From the NCBI RefSeq assembly GCF_000194155.1, contig NZ_GL877883.1:134572-198571 (forward strand): a stretch of 64,000 nt of DNA. The letters are read 5' to 3'. The position numbers and the translations under genes are program-made. The notes beneath the pieces are model-generated. The model was not told the origin of the DNA. It searched no databases and was given only the letters and a program-made list of their open reading frames with translations. The DNA comes from Saccharopolyspora spinosa NRRL 18395. GTDB lineage: Bacteria; Actinomycetota; Actinomycetes; Mycobacteriales; Pseudonocardiaceae. Position 1 is the stretch's first letter, and each line of letters opens with the position of its first letter. This document shows, piece by piece, positions 29,606 through 38,920 of the stretch.

Positions 29606-30601
29606 GTGAAGGTCGTAGTTCTGGTCGGCGGGGTCGGCGGCGCGCGGTTCCTGCTCGGGGTCAAAGCGGCGTTGGGCTTGCCCGCGATCGGCGAACCACA
29701 ACAGGAGTCCGGACACGAAGTCACCGCAGTGGTCAACGTGGGCGACGACGTGTGGATGCACGGGCTGCGGGTCTGCCCGGACCTCGACACCTGCATGTAC
29801 ACCCTCGGCGACGGCATCGACACCGAGAAGGGCTGGGGCCGGGTCGACGAGAGCTGGTCGGTCAAGGAGGAGCTGGCGGCCTACGGCGCCGAGCCGACCT
29901 GGTTCGGGCTCGGCGACCGCGACATCGCCACCCACCTGGTGCGGTCCCGGATGCTGCGCGCGGGCTACTCGCTGTCGGCGGTGACCGAGGCGCTGTGCGA
30001 CCGCTGGCGGCCCGGGGTCCGGTTGCTGCCGGTCACCGACGAGCGGGTCGAGACGCACGTCGCGATCGACGCCCCCGAGCACGGCGGCCAGCGGGCGGTG
30101 CACTTCCAGGAGTGGTGGGTGCGCTACCGCGCGGAGCCGAAAGCGCACGCGATCGTGCCGGTGGGGGCGGACGAGGCGAAGCCGACGCCGGCCGTGCGGG
30201 ACGCGATCGCGCAGGCGGACGTCGTGCTGCTGGCGCCGTCGAACCCGGTGGTCAGCATCGGAACGCTGCTCGCGGTGCCGGGCTTCCGCACCGCGCTGCA
30301 AGAGACCTCCGCGCCGGTGGTGGGGCTGTCGCCGATCATCGGCGGTCGGCCGCTGCGGGGCATGGCGGACGCGTGCCTGACCGCGATCGGGGGGGTGGAA
30401 AGCACCGCCGAGGCGGTCGGTCGGCACTACGGCTCCCGGCAGGACGAAAAGGGCATCCTGGACGGCTGGTTGGTGCACACCGACGACGAGGCCGACGTCC
30501 CCGGAGTGCGGGTTCGCGCGGTGCCGCTGTTGATGTCCGATGTGGACGCCACCGCCGCGATGGCGCAGGCGGCGTTCGACCTTGCCCAGGAGGGGCGATG
30601 A
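29606..30601 (+). CDS. cofD: 2-phospho-L-lactate (phosphoenolpyruvyl) transferase of F420 biosynthesis
   Basis: CofD/FbiA joins the activated phosphoenolpyruvate (or phospholactate) unit to FO to make (dehydro-)F420-0. 331 residues from GTG 29606. Motifs are VVVLVGGVGGARFLLGV, the conserved NVGDDVWMHGLRVCPDLDT, GLGDRDIATHLVR and LAPSNPVVSIGTLL. The stop overlaps the fbiB start as ATGA. The frame of fbiB is not shared. The cofD-fbiB pair is the standard actinobacterial F420 arrangement. Confidence 0.96.
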   Translation: MKVVVLVGGVGGARFLLGVKAALGLPAIGEPQQESGHEVTAVVNVGDDVWMHGLRVCPDLDTCMYTLGDGIDTEKGWGRVDESWSVKEELAAYGAEPTWFGLGDRDIATHLVRSRMLRAGYSLSAVTEALCDRWRPGVRLLPVTDERVETHVAIDAPEHGGQRAVHFQEWWVRYRAEPKAHAIVPVGADEAKPTPAVRDAIAQADVVLLAPSNPVVSIGTLLAVPGFRTALQETSAPVVGLSPIIGGRPLRGMADACLTAIGGVESTAEAVGRHYGSRQDEKGILDGWLVHTDDEADVPGVRVRAVPLLMSDVDATAAMAQAAFDLAQEGR

Positions 30602-31941
30602 AGGATCACGCGGCCGCAGGTGGGTTGCAGCTGTTCGCGGTGGGCGGGCTGCCCGAGTTCGGACCGGGCGACGACCTGGCCGCGTCGATCGCGGCCGCCG
30701 CCCCCTGGCTCAGCGACGGCGACGTCGTGGTGGTCACCAGCAAGGTGGTGTCGAAGGTCGAGGGCCGGATGGTGTCCACGCCCCGCGACCCGGAACTGCG
30801 CGACAAGCTGCGCCGCGAGCTGGTGCTGGCCGAGGCAACCCGCGTGGTGGCGCGCCGCGAGCGGTTCATGATCACCCAGAACAAGCTCGGCATCGTGCAG
30901 GCTGCCTCGGGCGTTGACGCCTCGAACGTCGCGCTGGACCAGATCGCGCTGCTGCCGGACGACCCGGATGCGTCCGCGCGCAAGCTGCGGGCCGGGCTCG
31001 CCGAGCGCCTCGGCGTGCAGGTCGCGGTCGTGGTGACCGACACGATGGGCCGCGCCTGGCGGATCGGGCAGACCGATGTGGCGATCGGCGCCGCCGGTTT
31101 GCGCGTGGTGCACCGCTACGCGGGCGCCACCGATTCGCAGGGCAACGAGCTGGCGGTTACCTCGGTCGCGGTGGCCGACGAGATCGCCGGGGCGGCCGAC
31201 CTGGTCAAGGGCAAGCTGGGGGCGGTCCCGGTCGCCGTGGTGCGCGGGATGACCACCACCGACGACGGGTCGAGCGCCCGCGACCTGGTGCGTCCCGTCG
31301 AAGAAGACCTGTTCCGGATGGGCACGGCGGAAGCGCTGGCGCAGGGTCGCCGCGAGGCGGTGCTGCTGCGCCGCTCGGTGCGTTCGTTCGCCGACACCCC
31401 TGTGGACGCCGACGCGATGCGCCGCGCCGTCGGCGCCGCGCTGACCGCACCCGCGCCGCACCACACCCGCCCGGTCCGGTTCGTCTGGCTGCGCGATCGT
31501 CCACTTCGGACGAAACTGCTGGACGCGATGCGCACCGCCTGGCTGGAAGACCTGCGCGCCGACGGCCGCTCCGAGGAGGCGGCGCAGCGCCGGGTCGGGC
31601 GCGGCGATCTGCTCTACGCCGCGCCGGAGCTGGTGCTGCCGTTCCTGGTGCGCGAGGGCTCGCACGACTACCCCGACCCGAAGCGCACCGAGGCGGAACG
31701 GCAGATGTTCACCGTCGCCGGCGGCGCGGCGGTGCAGGGCTTGCTGGTCGCGCTGGCGGCCGAGGAGCTCGGGTCGTGCTGGGTGTCCTCGACGCTGTTC
31801 TGCCCGGAAGTCGTGCGGGCCGCACTCGACCTGCCCGAATCTTGGGAGCCGTTGGGCGCGGTGGCGGTGGGCCACGCCGCGGAGCCCGTCGCCGGCCCCC
31901 GGGAGCCGCGGGATCTCGACGACGGATTGGTGGAGCTGTGA
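30598..31941 (+). CDS. fbiB: Bifunctional F420:gamma-glutamyl ligase / C-terminal nitroreductase FbiB
   Basis: 447 residues, close to mycobacterial FbiB. The N-terminal CofE-like domain (1-245) adds glutamates to F420-0: VVVTSKVVSKVEGR, VVVTDTMGRAWRIGQTDVAIG and NELAVTSVAVADEIAGAADL. The C-terminal nitroreductase/FMN domain (about 255-447: LRRSVRSFADTPVDADAMRRA) reduces dehydro-F420 intermediates and aids polyglutamylation. ATG 30598 overlaps cofD by four bases and the stop overlaps the Nudix gene as GTGA, so three genes are coupled. Confidence 0.96.
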   Translation: MKDHAAAGGLQLFAVGGLPEFGPGDDLAASIAAAAPWLSDGDVVVVTSKVVSKVEGRMVSTPRDPELRDKLRRELVLAEATRVVARRERFMITQNKLGIVQAASGVDASNVALDQIALLPDDPDASARKLRAGLAERLGVQVAVVVTDTMGRAWRIGQTDVAIGAAGLRVVHRYAGATDSQGNELAVTSVAVADEIAGAADLVKGKLGAVPVAVVRGMTTTDDGSSARDLVRPVEEDLFRMGTAEALAQGRREAVLLRRSVRSFADTPVDADAMRRAVGAALTAPAPHHTRPVRFVWLRDRPLRTKLLDAMRTAWLEDLRADGRSEEAAQRRVGRGDLLYAAPELVLPFLVREGSHDYPDPKRTEAERQMFTVAGGAAVQGLLVALAAEELGSCWVSSTLFCPEVVRAALDLPESWEPLGAVAVGHAAEPVAGPREPRDLDDGLVEL

Positions 31942-32474
31942 GCCGACTTCACGCGGACGCGCTGCGCATGCTCGGCGAGTGGCGAGCGGACGATCCGCAG
32001 CAGGAGGCGCTGCGCCACTCCTTCCTGACCTTGCTGGACGCCCGCGAGGACGCCTGCCTGCGGGCGTGCGAGCCGGGCCACGTGACGGCTTCGGCCGTGC
32101 TGCTCGACGCCGCGGGCGAGAACGTGCTGCTCACGCTGCACCCACGGGTGGGCATGTGGTTGCAACTCGGCGGCCACTGCGAGCCCGAGGACACGTCGCT
32201 GGCGGGTGCCGCGTTGCGCGAGGCAACCGAGGAGTCCGGTGTGGACGGTCTGGTCGTGGAGCCGGAGCCGGTGCACCTGGACGTGCACCCGATCACCTGC
32301 TCGCTGGGCAAACCGACCCGCCACTTCGACGTGCGCTTCATCGTGCGAGCCCCGGAAGGCGCGGAGCCGGCCCGCAGCGACGAGTCCCTCGACCTCCGCT
32401 GGTGGCCGGTGAACGCGCTCCCCGGAGACACCGATCTCGGCCCCCTGATCACCGCGGCCCGAGCCCGCGGGTAG
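31938..32474 (+). CDS. Nudix hydrolase
   Basis: A 178-residue Nudix-family protein beginning at GTG 31938 inside the fbiB stop. The Nudix helix is LGGHCEPEDTSL through LREATEESGV, containing the REATEE metal-binding core. A tryptophan-rich C-terminus follows (LRWWPVNALPG). The substrate is not predictable. Translational coupling to cofD-fbiB is notable because a nucleotide by-product (GMP) arises in F420 assembly, but a functional link is inference only. Confidence 0.88.
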   Translation: MSRLHADALRMLGEWRADDPQQEALRHSFLTLLDAREDACLRACEPGHVTASAVLLDAAGENVLLTLHPRVGMWLQLGGHCEPEDTSLAGAALREATEESGVDGLVVEPEPVHLDVHPITCSLGKPTRHFDVRFIVRAPEGAEPARSDESLDLRWWPVNALPGDTDLGPLITAARARG

Positions 32475-32746
32475 TCGACGATTTCCCGGGCAACGGCCAC
32501 GAGCAAATTCCAGGTTGGGGTAGCGAAGCCGCTAGGTGGCCGTGCGGCGCGGAATGCCGGACTCATGACGCTCCGCACCGGTCTTGGATCGGGCGCTTCC
32601 CCGGGCTCCCGCGACGTCGTCGTGGCGATCGCCACAATTTCGATGGAGATCGGGCCTACGATTTCGACCGTTTTTCATCCTGGTCGATCCGCAGCCGCGA
32701 CGCCTGAACCCACGACGCGAGGTCGTCGCATGCGCCGAAGCCGACC

Positions 32747-33658
32747 TTACATGGTGCGGTAGTTGCGGATCGGCATTCTCGGGGCGTAGCGGGGGCGGTT
32801 TACACCTGCCGCTCCGAGGTAGCGGACCGCTCTGTGGCGCTGGCCCTCGTACGGGGCCAGGGCTTCGAGCATTCCTTCGTCGTCCAGGGGGCGGCCGACC
32901 AGGGCCGTGCCGACGATCGTCGGGAGGTGGAAGTCCCCGACGCTGACCGCGTCCGGATCACCCCAGGCCCGTTGCGCGACTTCAGCCGCCGTCCACGGGC
33001 CGATGCCCGGCACCTTCTGCAGCAGCTCCCGGCCCTCGACGCCGCGCAGCTCGACCGCTCGCTCCAGGCGTCCGGCCACCGACGCGGCGGCGATCAGCGT
33101 GCGGCGGCGGGCTCCGTCGATGCCCGCCCGATGCCACTCCCAGTCCCGGATTCGGCGCAGCTGCACCGGATCAGGCACCACCCAGAGCTTCTCCACCGGC
33201 CCCGGGGCACGGCTGCCGAAGCGCCAGCAGAGCTCCCGCCAGGACCGCCACGCCTCCCGGTTGGTGACCTTCTGCTCCAGCACCGCGGCGACCAGGACGT
33301 CCCAAACCCGCCCCGAAGTGCACAACCGCACTCCCCGCGATGCGCGCCGGCCGCGCTCGACGACGTCGTGCACCGCGACGAAACCGGTGTCGTCATCGGA
33401 ATCCCCGAGCAGATCCGGGACGTTGTCCAGCACGGAACGCGCGCCCGGCCCCCACGCCGTCGCGGTCACCGTTCCCGTACCGTCCTTCTGCAACCGCAGC
33501 GTGGTCGGGCCGGTCGGGGTTGTGGTTCCCCACCAGACCTCGCCCGACGCATCCGCCCGCATGGTCGGATCACCGCTCCCCCTGCGCAACGGTGCCAGCA
33601 CTCGCGGCAGGTCCAACGGGTACGACGGGCGCCAGGTTCGGGTCAGGGCATCGCTCAT
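32747..33658 (-). CDS. DNA-3-methyladenine glycosylase II-like (AlkA family)
   Basis: A 303-residue HhH-GPD superfamily base-excision enzyme that removes alkylated purines. The helix-hairpin-helix is LLQKVPGIGPWTAAEVA, and the catalytic aspartate lies 18 to 20 residues on in SVGDFHLPTIVG. It has no C-terminal four-cysteine cluster. An N-terminal AlkA-like beta domain of about 100 residues is present. ATG at 33658. It ends 20 bases after the manC stop, on the same strand. Confidence 0.87.
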   Translation of the reverse strand: MSDALTRTWRPSYPLDLPRVLAPLRRGSGDPTMRADASGEVWWGTTTPTGPTTLRLQKDGTGTVTATAWGPGARSVLDNVPDLLGDSDDDTGFVAVHDVVERGRRASRGVRLCTSGRVWDVLVAAVLEQKVTNREAWRSWRELCWRFGSRAPGPVEKLWVVPDPVQLRRIRDWEWHRAGIDGARRRTLIAAASVAGRLERAVELRGVEGRELLQKVPGIGPWTAAEVAQRAWGDPDAVSVGDFHLPTIVGTALVGRPLDDEGMLEALAPYEGQRHRAVRYLGAAGVNRPRYAPRMPIRNYRTM

Positions 33659-33678
33659 GCTGCTCCGAAAGTACGCCG

Positions 33679-34776
33679 TCAGTCCGCGGAGAAGCGGACG
33701 CCCCGGTCGGGCAGCTCAACGCCCGGCCACACCCGCACCCCGTTCAGCAGCTCGCAGTCCGCACCGATCCGCGCGCCGTCCCCGATGATCGCGTCGCGCA
33801 GCACGGCACCCGCTCCGATCGTCGCGCCGCTGCCGATCACGCTCCGCTCGATCACGGCGTTCCGCTCGATGCGAACCCCGTCGAAGAGCACGGATTCGAC
33901 GACGCGCGCCCCGGTCTCCACCACGCTGCCCTTGCCGACCGCGGTCCCACCGCAGACTTCCGCATCGACGGCGACCACCGCGCCGTCCAGCACCAGCGCC
34001 TCGCCGCGTTCACCGGGCACCGCGTTCGACGGCACCGTGCCCAGCACCAGGTCCGCCGAGCCGCGGACGAAGGCCGCCGGGGTTCCCATGTCCAGCCAGT
34101 ACGAGGTGTCGATGTAGCCCTGCACGTGCGCGCCCGAGGCCAGCAGCTGGGGGAAGGTCTCGCGCTCTACCGACACCGGCCGCCCCGCCGGGATCGTGTC
34201 GATCACCTCGCGGCGGAACACATAGCAGCCCGCATTGATCTGGTCGACCGGCGGGTCCTCGGTCTTCTCCAGGAAAGCGGTGACCCGCCCGTCGGCGTCG
34301 GTGGGCACGCAGCCGAACCGGCGCGGGTCGGCGACCTTGACCAGGTGCATCGTCACGTCCGCCGCGGCGCCGCGGTGGGTTTCCAGCAGCTTCGCCAGGT
34401 CCACCCCGGAGAGGATGTCGCCGTTGAACACCAGCACGTCGTCGGCGGTGAGCCGGTCCGCCACGTTGCGGATCGCGCCCGCGGTGTCCAGCGGCTCCGG
34501 CTCGACGACGTACTCCAGACGCAGGCCGAACTCGGATCCGTCGCCGAAGTGCTCGGCGAACACCTCCGCCTTGTAGGACGTGCCGAGCACCACGTGCTCG
34601 ATGCCGACCGCCCGGATCCGGGACAGCAGGTGGCTCAGGAAAGGTACTCCGGCGGTGGGCAACATCGGCTTGGGCGCCGACAAGGTCAGCGGCCGCAGCC
34701 GCACGCCCCGACCACCTACCAGCACTACCGCTTCCGCTGTCGGCGACGCGGCCTGGTCCTGCGAATCCGCGGACAT
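33679..34776 (-). CDS. manC: Mannose-1-phosphate guanylyltransferase (NDP-sugar pyrophosphorylase)
   Basis: Makes GDP-mannose from mannose-1-P and GTP. 365 residues, ATG 34776 with AGGAGGA upstream. The nucleotide-binding signature is AVVLVGGRGVRLRPLT near residue 17, the metal site VFNGDIL near 118 and LEKTEDPP near 170. A C-terminal left-handed beta-helix of hexapeptide repeats runs about 240-355 (IERSVIGSGATIGAGAVLRD). Position beside the rhamnosyltransferase matches mycobacterial Rv3264c. A different NDP-sugar specificity cannot be excluded by eye. Confidence 0.88.
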   Translation of the reverse strand: MSADSQDQAASPTAEAVVLVGGRGVRLRPLTLSAPKPMLPTAGVPFLSHLLSRIRAVGIEHVVLGTSYKAEVFAEHFGDGSEFGLRLEYVVEPEPLDTAGAIRNVADRLTADDVLVFNGDILSGVDLAKLLETHRGAAADVTMHLVKVADPRRFGCVPTDADGRVTAFLEKTEDPPVDQINAGCYVFRREVIDTIPAGRPVSVERETFPQLLASGAHVQGYIDTSYWLDMGTPAAFVRGSADLVLGTVPSNAVPGERGEALVLDGAVVAVDAEVCGGTAVGKGSVVETGARVVESVLFDGVRIERNAVIERSVIGSGATIGAGAVLRDAIIGDGARIGADCELLNGVRVWPGVELPDRGVRFSAD

Positions 34777-34941
34777 CGGCGTTGATCCTCCTCTACCTGA
34801 TGGACTTCAGTGACGAAAACCCATTGGGGGAATACTCTGGCAGGGGAACGGCATAATGAACACCGGGCGCGCAGTGGCCGTGCCCACCGCGACGCCCGCC
34901 CACACGAACCACCGACTGCGAACGACTGAGAGGGCATCCAC

Positions 34942-35298
34942 ATGGACCCGCGCCGCCGAGCCGACGAAGCACTTGCTCGCGCGCGGGCACGTGGCGCGTT
35001 CGTCGTCACCCCCGACAACGCCATCTCGCCGATGGATGCCGCGAGCACCGTTCGCATCCCGCGCGAGGTCGTCAACCAGGCCGACTCCGCAGACACCACA
35101 CAGGTGCTCCCGCCGCAGGGCCAGCAGCACCCGCAGCAGCAGTCCCTGCGCCAGCGGCTGGAGCCGCAGCACGACGGCTGGCCGACGGAGGATTACGGGC
35201 AGGGCCAACAACATCTGCCGCCGAACCCGTACCACACGCAGCGCGGACCGAACGAGTTCGGTCCGCTGGGTTCGCAGGCGAACCAGTACCCCCACTGA
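34942..35298 (+). CDS. Gln/Pro-rich conserved small protein
   Basis: A 118-residue hydrophilic protein starting ATG 34942 with GAGAGGG upstream. The N-terminal half (MDPRRRADEALARARARGAF, VVTPDNAISPMDAASTVRIP) looks well constrained; the C-terminal half is low-complexity, rich in Gln, Pro, His and Asn. No membrane segment or known domain. It is divergent to manC and convergent with the rhamnosyltransferase. I believe it is a real actinobacterial lineage-specific gene, but assign no function. Confidence 0.7.
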   Translation: MDPRRRADEALARARARGAFVVTPDNAISPMDAASTVRIPREVVNQADSADTTQVLPPQGQQHPQQQSLRQRLEPQHDGWPTEDYGQGQQHLPPNPYHTQRGPNEFGPLGSQANQYPH

Positions 35299-35359
35299 GG
35301 CTGCGCTTGAGCGCGCGGGACTGCGACGGCAACGCCCGCGCGCAGGACGCCAGTCGAAT

Positions 35360-36220
35360 TCAGCGCGCCGCGATGCGCGCGCGGGCGGTCAGCGCCGCGC
35401 GAAACGCGAACCGCAGCGGGGCCCAGACCGGCCCCCGGTAGCGGTCGGCGAGGTAACGGTAGGCGCTGCGGTGGTGTTCGACCAGCATCCGCTTCGAGGA
35501 GCCCGAGGTGGAGTGCCCGCCGATGTGCATGATCTCCGCGCTCGGCACGTAGACGTTCAGCCAGCCCTTCTTGCCCAGCCGGTCGCCGAGGTCGACATCC
35601 TCGAAGTACATGAAGTAGCGCGGGTCGAAACCGTCGATGGAGTCGAATGCCTCGCGGCGCAGCAGCAGGCAGGAACCCGAGAGCCAGCCCGCCGGGCGCT
35701 CGGTGATCGTCGCCTCGGACTGGCGATAGGCGCTGGACCACGGGTTCTTCGGCCAGATCTTGCCCAGCAGCGCGTGTCCGGCGCCGCGGCCGATCGACGG
35801 CAGCAGCCGGGCCGACGGGTAGACGTCGCCGTTGGGTTCCTTGATCAGCGGGCCGAACGATCCCCCGCGCGGCCAGCGCTTGGCGGCGGCCAGGAGTTCG
35901 TCGAGCGAACCGGCACCCCACTCCAGGTCGGGGTTGGCGACCACGACCCAGCCGTACTCATCGCCGAGCTCGGCCACGCCGCGGTTGGCCGCGCCGCCGT
36001 AGCCGAGGTTTCCGCCGGTGGGCACGAAGTCGACGTTCGCGCGTGCTGCGGCGGCCTGTTCCGGAACGCCGTCGGCGGAGCCGTTGTCGGCGAGGATCAC
36101 CCGGACCGACCGGTCCGTCGCCTTGTTCAGGGTGTCGAGAAACCGTTCCAGGGTCTCGCCCGGGGAGTAAGTCACGGAGACAACGGCGAGTTCGTCGCCG
36201 TAGGTGCGCGCGTCGGTCAC
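35360..36220 (-). CDS. wbbL: GT2 rhamnosyltransferase (WbbL-like, cell-wall linker)
   Basis: 286-residue GT-A glycosyltransferase, probably adding L-rhamnose from dTDP-rhamnose to GlcNAc-PP-decaprenol to form the arabinogalactan linker. Motifs: AVVSVTYSPGETLERFLDTL, ILADNGSADGVPEQAA, GGNLGYGGAANRGVAEL, VVANPDLEW (DxD position) and FDPRYFMYFEDVDLGDRLG (ED catalytic region). GTG start at 36220. Specificity is inferred from manC-wbbL-rmlD neighbourhood as in Rv3264c-Rv3266c. Confidence 0.85.
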   Translation of the reverse strand: MTDARTYGDELAVVSVTYSPGETLERFLDTLNKATDRSVRVILADNGSADGVPEQAAAARANVDFVPTGGNLGYGGAANRGVAELGDEYGWVVVANPDLEWGAGSLDELLAAAKRWPRGGSFGPLIKEPNGDVYPSARLLPSIGRGAGHALLGKIWPKNPWSSAYRQSEATITERPAGWLSGSCLLLRREAFDSIDGFDPRYFMYFEDVDLGDRLGKKGWLNVYVPSAEIMHIGGHSTSGSSKRMLVEHHRSAYRYLADRYRGPVWAPLRFAFRAALTARARIAAR

Positions 36221-36392
36221 GCCACCATATTCTGCCGAACGCTGCCAACCGGACAGCCACCCGACCGGAGTTCCATGTGGGATTCATCGCCCGCACACCG
36301 GACAAAAGCCCCGTTTTACCTGTTCAGGGCTCGTGTGCGTTTGGGGTCGCCAGGGCAGCCCAAAGCAATCACGTGGCGGGGGCTGCGCGTGG

Positions 36393-37540
36393 TCAGCGGG
36401 TTCGGGTGTGGATGTGGTGGGCTCTCGCGAAGGCCGCGCGGTGCTGAGTCGCGCACGCCGCCCAGGTGAACTCCTTCGCACGGAGTTGGGCGGCCGTAGA
36501 CAGGGCGGCTCGGCGGGCCGGGTCGTCCAGCAGCTCCGTCAGGCCGGCCGCGATGTCGCCCGCGCCCACGCCGCAGTAGGCGACGGCGTCGCCGCCGACC
36601 TCCGGGAGGCTCAGCCGCCGCGTCGTGAGGACCGCGGCACCGCAGGCCATCGCCTCCAGCACGGGCAGGCCGAAGCCCTCGCCGATGCTCGGGTAGGCGA
36701 CCAGGTGGGCGCCGCCGAGTAAGCCGGCCAGCTGCTTGAACGGCAGATAACCGGCCCGGATCACCCGGATCCGGTGCGGCACGGCCTCCAGCGCCCGTTC
36801 GACGCGGGTGTCCCAGCCCGGCTGACCGGCCAGCACCAGCGCCGGCGAATCGGTGCGGCCCTGGCAGGCCAGCATGAAGCCGCGGATCAGCGCCGGCACG
36901 TTCTTGCGCGGTTCCAGCGCGCCGAGGAACGCCACGTACGGCTGGTCGTGCAGGCTCAGCCGCTCGCGCACCCCCCGGATCTCCTCCGGTGTCGGCGGGT
37001 GGAACCGGTCCGGGTCGACGCCGTGGTACATGACCGGCATGCGGGCGCGGTCCGCACCTACGGCGCGGGACAGCTCGGCCGCGGTCGCCTTGCTCGGCAC
37101 GATGCACAGCGTTGCGCGGCGCAGCGCGGCGCGCGTCCACGCGCGGAAGAACCTGGCTTTGACCGGCGAGTGGACCGCCGGGTTGGTGAAGAACGTCGCA
37201 TCGTGCAGGGTGACCACCGACGCGGCCGGGTTGGCCAGCGGCGTCGTGTCGGCGAGTGCAGGACGTCGATCCCGAGCCGGCGCACCAGCAGCGGCAGAGT
37301 GGTCTGCTCCCACGTCAGGCGGGCGGTCCGGGTGGCGACGGCTTCGGTGGCGGGCACGACTTCGGTGCACGGCGCGAGGGTCGCGTACAGCTCCGCGTCA
37401 CGCGGTTGGCAGGCGACGGCGAGCCGGGCGCCGTCCGCATCCAGGGCCGCCAGCAGGGAGTCGACGTACCGGCCGACGCCGCCTCGATCCGCGGGGACTG
37501 CGGTGGCGTCGATGAGAATGTGCGGCTCGCCTCTGTGCAC
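36393..37540 (-). pseudogene. GT4 glycosyltransferase with an apparent frameshift
   Basis: A GT-B, GT4-type transferase read in two frames. GTG 37540 opens the N-terminal domain (ILIDATAVPADRGGVGRYVD through LLVRRLGIDVLHSP). Near 37247-37252 the frame shifts, and the rest continues as TTPLANPAASVVTLHDATFF through VAFLGALEPRKNVPALIRGF and the nucleotide-sugar site PSIGEGFGLPVLEAMACG to 36393. Joined, the protein would be about 380 residues, a normal length. The break looks like a loss of about four bases between LHSP and TTPL. It could be a genuine mutation or a sequencing error. Confidence 0.8.
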
Positions 37541-37648
37541 CCGAGCAGATTACGGTGCGGATGCCCGAGCCCGTGACGAGTAGACGAAAATGTGTTCTGC
37601 CCTGCGTTTCCCGGTGCCTCAATGCCCGGGTCCCCGGCTTGCGCGAAA

Positions 37649-38749
37649 TCAGCCGGCGATGTCGAGGTGCCCGCGCCAGACTTCCCGCGCCGCCTGCTGC
37701 CAGGTGAAATCCGCGACCCGCCGGGTTCCGGCCGCGATCAGTTCGTCCCGGCGAACGGCATCGTCGACGACGGTGCGCAGGGCTGCGGCGAGCGCGGATG
37801 GGTCGGCACGCGGGACAGTTACACCGGCTCCACCTGCGACCTCGACCAGCGCCGGCGCATCGGAATGCACGATCGGCACGCCGAGCGCCATCGCCTCGAC
37901 GAGCGGGAGGCCGAAGCCTTCCGCGAGGCTCGGAGCGGCCAGCGCCGTCGCGTTCCGCAGCAGGGCGGCGAGTTCGGCGTCGGAAACCGACTCCAACACG
38001 CGCACATGTGGCACGCCGCACTCGGCGGCGATCCGCAGCACGTCGACGTCGCCCCAACCCCGGCGGCCGACGATCAGCAGCGGCACGTCCGGGGCGGCGG
38101 GTTCAGACATCGCCCGCACCAGGTGTTCGTAGCCCTTGCGCGGCTCGACCGTGCCGATCGCCAGCACATACCGCGCGGGCAACGCCAGTTCCGCGACGGT
38201 GGCAGGGTCGGGTTCGACCAGCAGGGATGGGGTGACGCCTTCGCCGATGACCTGCAGGCGAGCCTTGATCGGGATGCGCTTCGCGAGATCGTCGGCCACT
38301 GCGGCGGTCGGCACGACCAGTGCGTCGGCGTGCCGTGCGGCGCGGCTGATCGCCCGCCGGTGCCAGGAAACTCCGCGCGGCGTCAGGGTTTCCGGATGTG
38401 TCCACGGAACCGTGTCGTGCACGGTCACTACCAGACCGCGTCCGCTTTTCGCAGGTGGCGCGAGGGGCGTCATGGCGTGCACCGAGTCGCCGCCCGGCCA
38501 GAACGGGACCCCCCGCTCCCAAGCAGCGATCAGCGCGCGGCGCGGGACCGGCAGCACTCGCGGCCCGTGGACGCCGGGAACGCGGGCAGCTTTGGGATCG
38601 CCGCCGCGGCTGACGACGCTGCTCAGCTCCCACCCGCTAGGCGCGGTTTCGGCCATCGCGCGCAGCAGCTCCCGTGTATAACGCCCGGTTCCGCCGGGAA
38701 CCGGGGCGAGCAGCTGGTCGGCGATCGTTACGAGCTCGGGCACCCGCAC
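37649..38749 (-). CDS. GT4-family glycosyltransferase
   Basis: About 366 residues, GT-B fold. N-terminal domain: VTIADQLLAPVPGGTGRYTR, VTVHDTVPWTHPETLTP. C-terminal donor-binding domain: YVLAIGTVEPRKGYEHLVRAM and PSLAEGFGLPLVEAMALGVP with the EGFGLP glutamate motif. GTG 38749 is chosen (VRVPELVTIADQ); GTG 38743 or an upstream 38797 start are alternatives. It follows a broken homologue 108 bases downstream on the same strand, and is divergent to the next GT2. Donor and acceptor unknown. Confidence 0.85.
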   Translation of the reverse strand: MRVPELVTIADQLLAPVPGGTGRYTRELLRAMAETAPSGWELSSVVSRGGDPKAARVPGVHGPRVLPVPRRALIAAWERGVPFWPGGDSVHAMTPLAPPAKSGRGLVVTVHDTVPWTHPETLTPRGVSWHRRAISRAARHADALVVPTAAVADDLAKRIPIKARLQVIGEGVTPSLLVEPDPATVAELALPARYVLAIGTVEPRKGYEHLVRAMSEPAAPDVPLLIVGRRGWGDVDVLRIAAECGVPHVRVLESVSDAELAALLRNATALAAPSLAEGFGLPLVEAMALGVPIVHSDAPALVEVAGGAGVTVPRADPSALAAALRTVVDDAVRRDELIAAGTRRVADFTWQQAAREVWRGHLDIAG

Positions 38750-38920
38750 AGCTTCCCGCACCCGCACGCTGGGGCGACCGCCGGTTGCCGAGCTCAACGC
38801 CCAGCGCGGCCCCCGCGAAGCCGCCGACCGGGCCGTTATCGCAGGTGGTCAAGGCTGTGCGAGATCGAGGACCGGGGACTGCGAGCAGCTCGGTGGCGCT
38901 GGTGCGTAACGTCTTCGGGC

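Noticed and set aside
37592..38920. Long upstream extension of the GT2 gene at 38921
   Set aside because: It is in frame but antisense to a clear GT4 gene, and its residues are Arg/Gly/His-rich and unlike any transferase N-terminus.
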